Part shown: positions 62,001-64,000 of the stretch, one piece after another
Numbering within the stretch: position 1 is the stretch's first letter
Layout of the letters: each line of letters begins with the position of its first letter
Assembly: GCA_019747895.1 (NCBI GenBank)
Contig: JAIEQF010000007.1
Span: 56,530-120,529 of the forward strand
DNA length: 64,000 nucleotides
From: Chthoniobacterales bacterium
GTDB lineage: Bacteria; Verrucomicrobiota; Verrucomicrobiia; Chthoniobacterales; UBA6821
Direction of reading: 5' to 3'
Notes under the pieces: generated by a model
Told to the model about the DNA's origin: nothing
The model's database searches: none
Seen by the model: the letters and a program-made list of their open reading frames with translations, nothing else
Translations under genes and position numbers: made by a program

Positions 62001-63788
62001 TGGGCTAACAGCGCCATCAAGCAAATTGCTTCGGGCCGCTTTGGTGTCAGTGCTGCTTATTTGGCCAGCGCCAAAGAAATTGAAATCAAGATGGCTCAGG
62101 GAGCTAAGCCTGGAGAGGGAGGACAGCTTCCTGGGATCAAGGTTAATCACTACATCGCAACGCTGCGTCATGCAGTACCAGGCGTGACTTTGATTTCTCC
62201 ACCACCGCATCACGACATCTACTCGATCGAAGACTTAGCTCAACTCATTTACGATTTAAAGCAGGTCAATCCTCGTGCCCGCATCTGCGTCAAACTGGTA
62301 GCCGAGGCTGGCGTCGGAACAATCGCTGCTGGCGTTGCCAAGGCTCATGCCGATATTATTTTGATCAGCGGCCACGAAGGAGGAACAGGAGCCGCACCTC
62401 TCAGTTCGATCAAGCACGCCGGAGGACCATGGGAACTTGGCTTGGCAGAGGCTCATCAAGTTTTATTGCTCAATCAACTTCGCAATCGAGTGACCCTACG
62501 AACCGATGGGGGCATGCGCACCGGAGAAGATATTGTCTACGCCACACTCCTCGGCGCTGAAGAATATAACTTCGGCACTGCCGCCCTGATTGCGATGGGA
62601 TGTGTTTATGTGCGCCAATGTCATTTGAACAACTGCCCTGTTGGTGTCGCAACACTCGACGAACGACTTCGTGGAAAATTCAAAGGAAAGCCCGAAAATG
62701 TCGTCAACTATTTCAATGCTGTCGCCGAAGAAGTTCGCCAGATCATGGCCCGACTTGGATTCCGCACCATCGATGAAATGGTAGGACGCACGGAATATTT
62801 GCATCAACAAAAAGTAGAAGGCCATCCTAAGGCTAACAAACTAAAACTTGATCGCATACTCCACGATGTCGTTGCTCATGATCCCACGGCAATTCGGCAC
62901 GCCACGCGCGACCGCAACGATTCCGAACACGACCAGCCACTCGACGATATTATTTTACAAGATGCCGAAGAAACAATCCGCGATGGAAGGCCGATTGCAT
63001 TGTCTTATAAAGTCAACAACACCAATCGCTCAGTCGGCACGAAAGTTTCAGGCGCCATTGCTTTTCACTACGGCGCAGAAGGCATGCCAGAGGGAACGTT
63101 AGAGATCCAACTCAAAGGAACCGCCGGCCAAAGTCTCGGAGCTTTCTTGTCGCCTGGTGTTACTCTTTCTCTCGTTGGAGAAGCGAATGATTACGTTGGC
63201 AAATCGATGAGCGGCGGCCGCATTGTGATCCGTCCTCGTAAAAAACGTCGCTTCGTCGCCGAAGAAAATGTGATCGCCGGCAACACCGTCATGTATGGCG
63301 CAATTGGAGGAACGCTCTTCCTCAATGGACGAGCAGGCGAACGTTTCTGTGTGCGCAACTCGGGCGCTACTGCCGTCGTCGAAGGCATTGGCGATCATGG
63401 TTGCGAGTACATGACAGGAGGAACCGTTGTGATTTTAGGACCTACTGGAAAAAATTTCGCAGCAGGAATGACAGGCGGTATCGCTTATGTTTTTGATCCT
63501 TCGGAAAAATTTCTCTCGCGCTACAATTCGCAACTCGTCACCGCAGAAAGATTGACAGAGGAGCATCACTTGATGGCACTCCACTCTTTGATTGAACAAC
63601 ATCAATCATTGACCGGAAGTGAAGTGGCTCAAAAAATCTTATCCGACTGGCCTCAATTACAAACTCATTTTTGGAGAGTCTCACCTCACCTGCCTGTTGC
63701 AAAGCCAGTCGTACTCGAAGAAAAAAAAGAGGATGAGCAAACCTCAACGATCATCACTGAGGCAATTACGGTTTCGCCGGGGGCGTAG
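59064..63788 (+). CDS. gltB: Glutamate synthase (NADPH-type) large subunit
   Basis: 1574 aa. HDACGVG holds the N-terminal nucleophile Cys24 after a 23-residue propeptide; RYSTNTFPTWPLAHPFRMLS and NGEINTVRGNRQW bind glutamine. Residues about 490-790 are the central domain; 890-1290 the FMN barrel with TAGMSLGALSPEAH and GGKSNSGEGGEDPERY; Cys1180, Cys1186 and Cys1191 in GCVYVRQCHLNNCPVG bind the 3Fe-4S cluster; the C-terminal Gly-rich beta-helix follows. Makes two glutamates from glutamine and 2-oxoglutarate with GltD, which is not in the window. Residues about 805-852 are a PE-1 insertion in the linker ahead of the FMN domain. AGAAGG precedes the ATG. Confidence 0.97.
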   Translation: MNHSLPHHQSRLSLYDPAHEHDACGVGMVAQIDGTRSNRILKVGLHSLCGLMHRGALDADSCTGDGAGITTQIPYQLFRKVIAALGHQLYNDTDLGVGMMFLPHQNLYAQARAKAITEEVVAKRGLFLFGWRPVPTLPHVLGNKAFSTMPTIQQVLMGRPEGMSDDDFERRLFLARNEIEDRAAQDKIEDFYILSFSHRMLVYKGLLVAASLEKFYPDLANPDYETALCVYHQRYSTNTFPTWPLAHPFRMLSHNGEINTVRGNRQWTKAREAEIKADFWGADVDLLKPIIQSGGSDSSSLDNVLEILTMSGRSLLHAMTMLVPPSWRTDKNISPELAAFFQYHTCLCEPWDGPAALVFTDGTTVAACLDRNGLRPARYEISEDGIFSIGSEMGTSGLDQVAIIEKGRLAPGEMIAVDTAQGKLLRDAEIKRHLSTERDYTKIVAENLIKIPSIEAHEIKEPREESTLPLLTRQQITFGYSSEELDMVFKPMIYDGAEAVGSMGSDTPLAVLSIRPRLLFTYFQQLFAQVTNPPIDPIRERSVMSLFTAMGWKRNLLAATPEHAQQITIDSPILLTEELERLKNIGGVHKILTVSTLWKKSEETSSLAPPIQELCKQAEAAIDQGARMVILSDIGVDTDHVPIPSLLAVGAVHHHLTRVGKRMKASLICQTGEARDVHQMACLIGYGASAIHPYLAIETIRSILSKEKEPIAWSLALLNYKKALCNGLLKIMSKMGISVVGSYRGAQTFEAIGLSSELIESCFEGTSSKLEGIGFEEIAEESLSRHQLAFAPTTEEEAARFQKTEFVFKLAEGNERQGVDGAQRLSVQKALDGASTGATQPIAASVEFQAKLPDAGFYRFRRTGEMHVVTPPVIKNFHTFIRTGKAEDYQAYVSAVLTNRPHSLRNLLTFVPKEPVPLEEVEPIEEIRRRFTTAGMSLGALSPEAHETLAIAMNRIGGKSNSGEGGEDPERYKRRENGDWANSAIKQIASGRFGVSAAYLASAKEIEIKMAQGAKPGEGGQLPGIKVNHYIATLRHAVPGVTLISPPPHHDIYSIEDLAQLIYDLKQVNPRARICVKLVAEAGVGTIAAGVAKAHADIILISGHEGGTGAAPLSSIKHAGGPWELGLAEAHQVLLLNQLRNRVTLRTDGGMRTGEDIVYATLLGAEEYNFGTAALIAMGCVYVRQCHLNNCPVGVATLDERLRGKFKGKPENVVNYFNAVAEEVRQIMARLGFRTIDEMVGRTEYLHQQKVEGHPKANKLKLDRILHDVVAHDPTAIRHATRDRNDSEHDQPLDDIILQDAEETIRDGRPIALSYKVNNTNRSVGTKVSGAIAFHYGAEGMPEGTLEIQLKGTAGQSLGAFLSPGVTLSLVGEANDYVGKSMSGGRIVIRPRKKRRFVAEENVIAGNTVMYGAIGGTLFLNGRAGERFCVRNSGATAVVEGIGDHGCEYMTGGTVVILGPTGKNFAAGMTGGIAYVFDPSEKFLSRYNSQLVTAERLTEEHHLMALHSLIEQHQSLTGSEVAQKILSDWPQLQTHFWRVSPHLPVAKPVVLEEKKEDEQTSTIITEAITVSPGA
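61477..61618 (+). repeat. PE-1 palindromic element, copy F (in frame in gltB)
   Basis: About 142-145 bp. AATTTGTCTTCAAGCTCGCT on the left is matched by the reverse complement of the right arm (AATTTGGCTTGAAACTC). Core GGCGCACAGCGACTGAGTGT and GATGGCGCGAGCACCGGCGC. Encodes GAQRLSVQKALDGASTGATQ in GltB, the same frame as copy A. Confidence 0.9.
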
Positions 63789-63825
63789 GCGTAGAGCAAA
63801 GAAATTCACAGAATAGGGCTGGCTG

Positions 63826-63853
63826 GGGGGGCCGCCACGCCGCATCTATGTTT
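63826..63853. repeat. PE-3 end fragment
   Basis: GGCCGCCACGCCGCATCTAT then GTTTT matches one end of the PE-3 copy at 20991-21080 (GCCACGCGGCATGTATGTTTT). Directly abuts PE-2. Confidence 0.55.
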
Positions 63854-63934
63854 TATAGTCAAATTACTTAGAAATTACAGGGAAGAACGCAGGAATTTTT
63901 AGAAAAGGCCAGGCCGAAGACCCAGCGCTATCTA
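63854..63934. repeat. PE-2 element, truncated copy
   Basis: TATAGTCAAATTACTTAGAA, then GGGAAGAACGCAGGAATTTT and GGCCGAAGACCCAGCGCTAT, exactly the half of PE-2 up to the centre; the homology stops after ATCTA. Confidence 0.88.
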
Positions 63935-64000
63935 GAGCCTGTCCCAAAGCCCTCAGTTTTTTTAGCGTTTTCAAAAGCGGGTCAAAACGGCCCAATTTCG
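63935..64000. other. Sequence beyond the PE-2 break, unidentified
   Basis: After the break the sequence reads GAGCCTGTCCCAAAGCCC and continues to the window edge. GAGCCTGTCCCAAA-like ends occur as insertion sequence termini, so another element may start here; too little is visible to say. Confidence 0.35.

Overview
This 64 kb window (roughly 43 percent GC by eye, not computed) looks like chromosomal DNA from a Gram-negative bacterium of the PVC group, probably Verrucomicrobiota. The clues are LptD, a LolC/E-type permease and a long polysaccharide locus (a lipopolysaccharide-type outer membrane), a SecA of 994 residues with the large insertion between the first nucleotide-binding region and the translocase core that I associate with that group, and a GyrA with Gln83/Pro87 at the quinolone positions. 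The phylum is an inference; no rRNA or tRNA gene is visible.

Layout. 1-266: start of a lipoprotein-release ABC permease running off the left edge. 494-4063: a three-module polysaccharide enzyme (GH18-like + NodB deacetylase + GT2 synthase). 4114-36171: a long, almost entirely minus-strand surface polysaccharide locus with about 20 glycosyltransferase-like genes (GT2, GT4, GT25, GT-C-like, GT-D-like), UDP-galactopyranose mutase, three SDR epimerase/dehydratase genes (one like CDP-paratose 2-epimerase), two methyltransferases, an MBOAT acyltransferase with an SGNH-like partner, and a Wzm/Wzt-type ABC exporter at the promoter-proximal end. A FosA-like gene and a DUF4160/DUF2442 pair are embedded. 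36272-42291: another GT2, UDP-glucose dehydrogenase and LptD. 42518-49033: the phosphate system pstS-pstC-pstA-pstB-phoU, with an unrecognised 496-aa membrane protein between pstC and pstA. 49085-63788: lipoate ligase-like gene, parB, an orphan 350-aa gene, secA, gyrA, an Rpn-type nuclease gene and gltB.

The most unusual content is the repeats. At least four families are visible. PE-1 (about 135-147 bp, imperfect terminal inverted repeats) has six copies; four lie inside open reading frames without breaking them (the GH18/NodB/GT2 gene, a glycosyltransferase gene, a membrane protein gene, gltB), two read in one orientation and two in the other. This resembles the Rickettsia palindromic elements in behaviour. 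PE-2 (about 166 bp, 20-bp perfect terminal inverted repeats) has three copies. PE-3 (about 90 bp) has one intergenic copy, one copy inside a reading frame and one partial copy. PE-4 (a short hairpin followed by tandem CAGTTCG-type units) supplies the start codon and first 25 or so residues of two unrelated permeases (PstC and the Wzm-like protein). In addition, many gene boundaries carry inverted pairs of short-period tandem repeats (GGTTACA, CGCAAAGAA, CAGTTCG, GAGTAGCG and others), which would pair as long RNA hairpins and sometimes form the ends of coding regions. Family labels are mine and apply only to this window.
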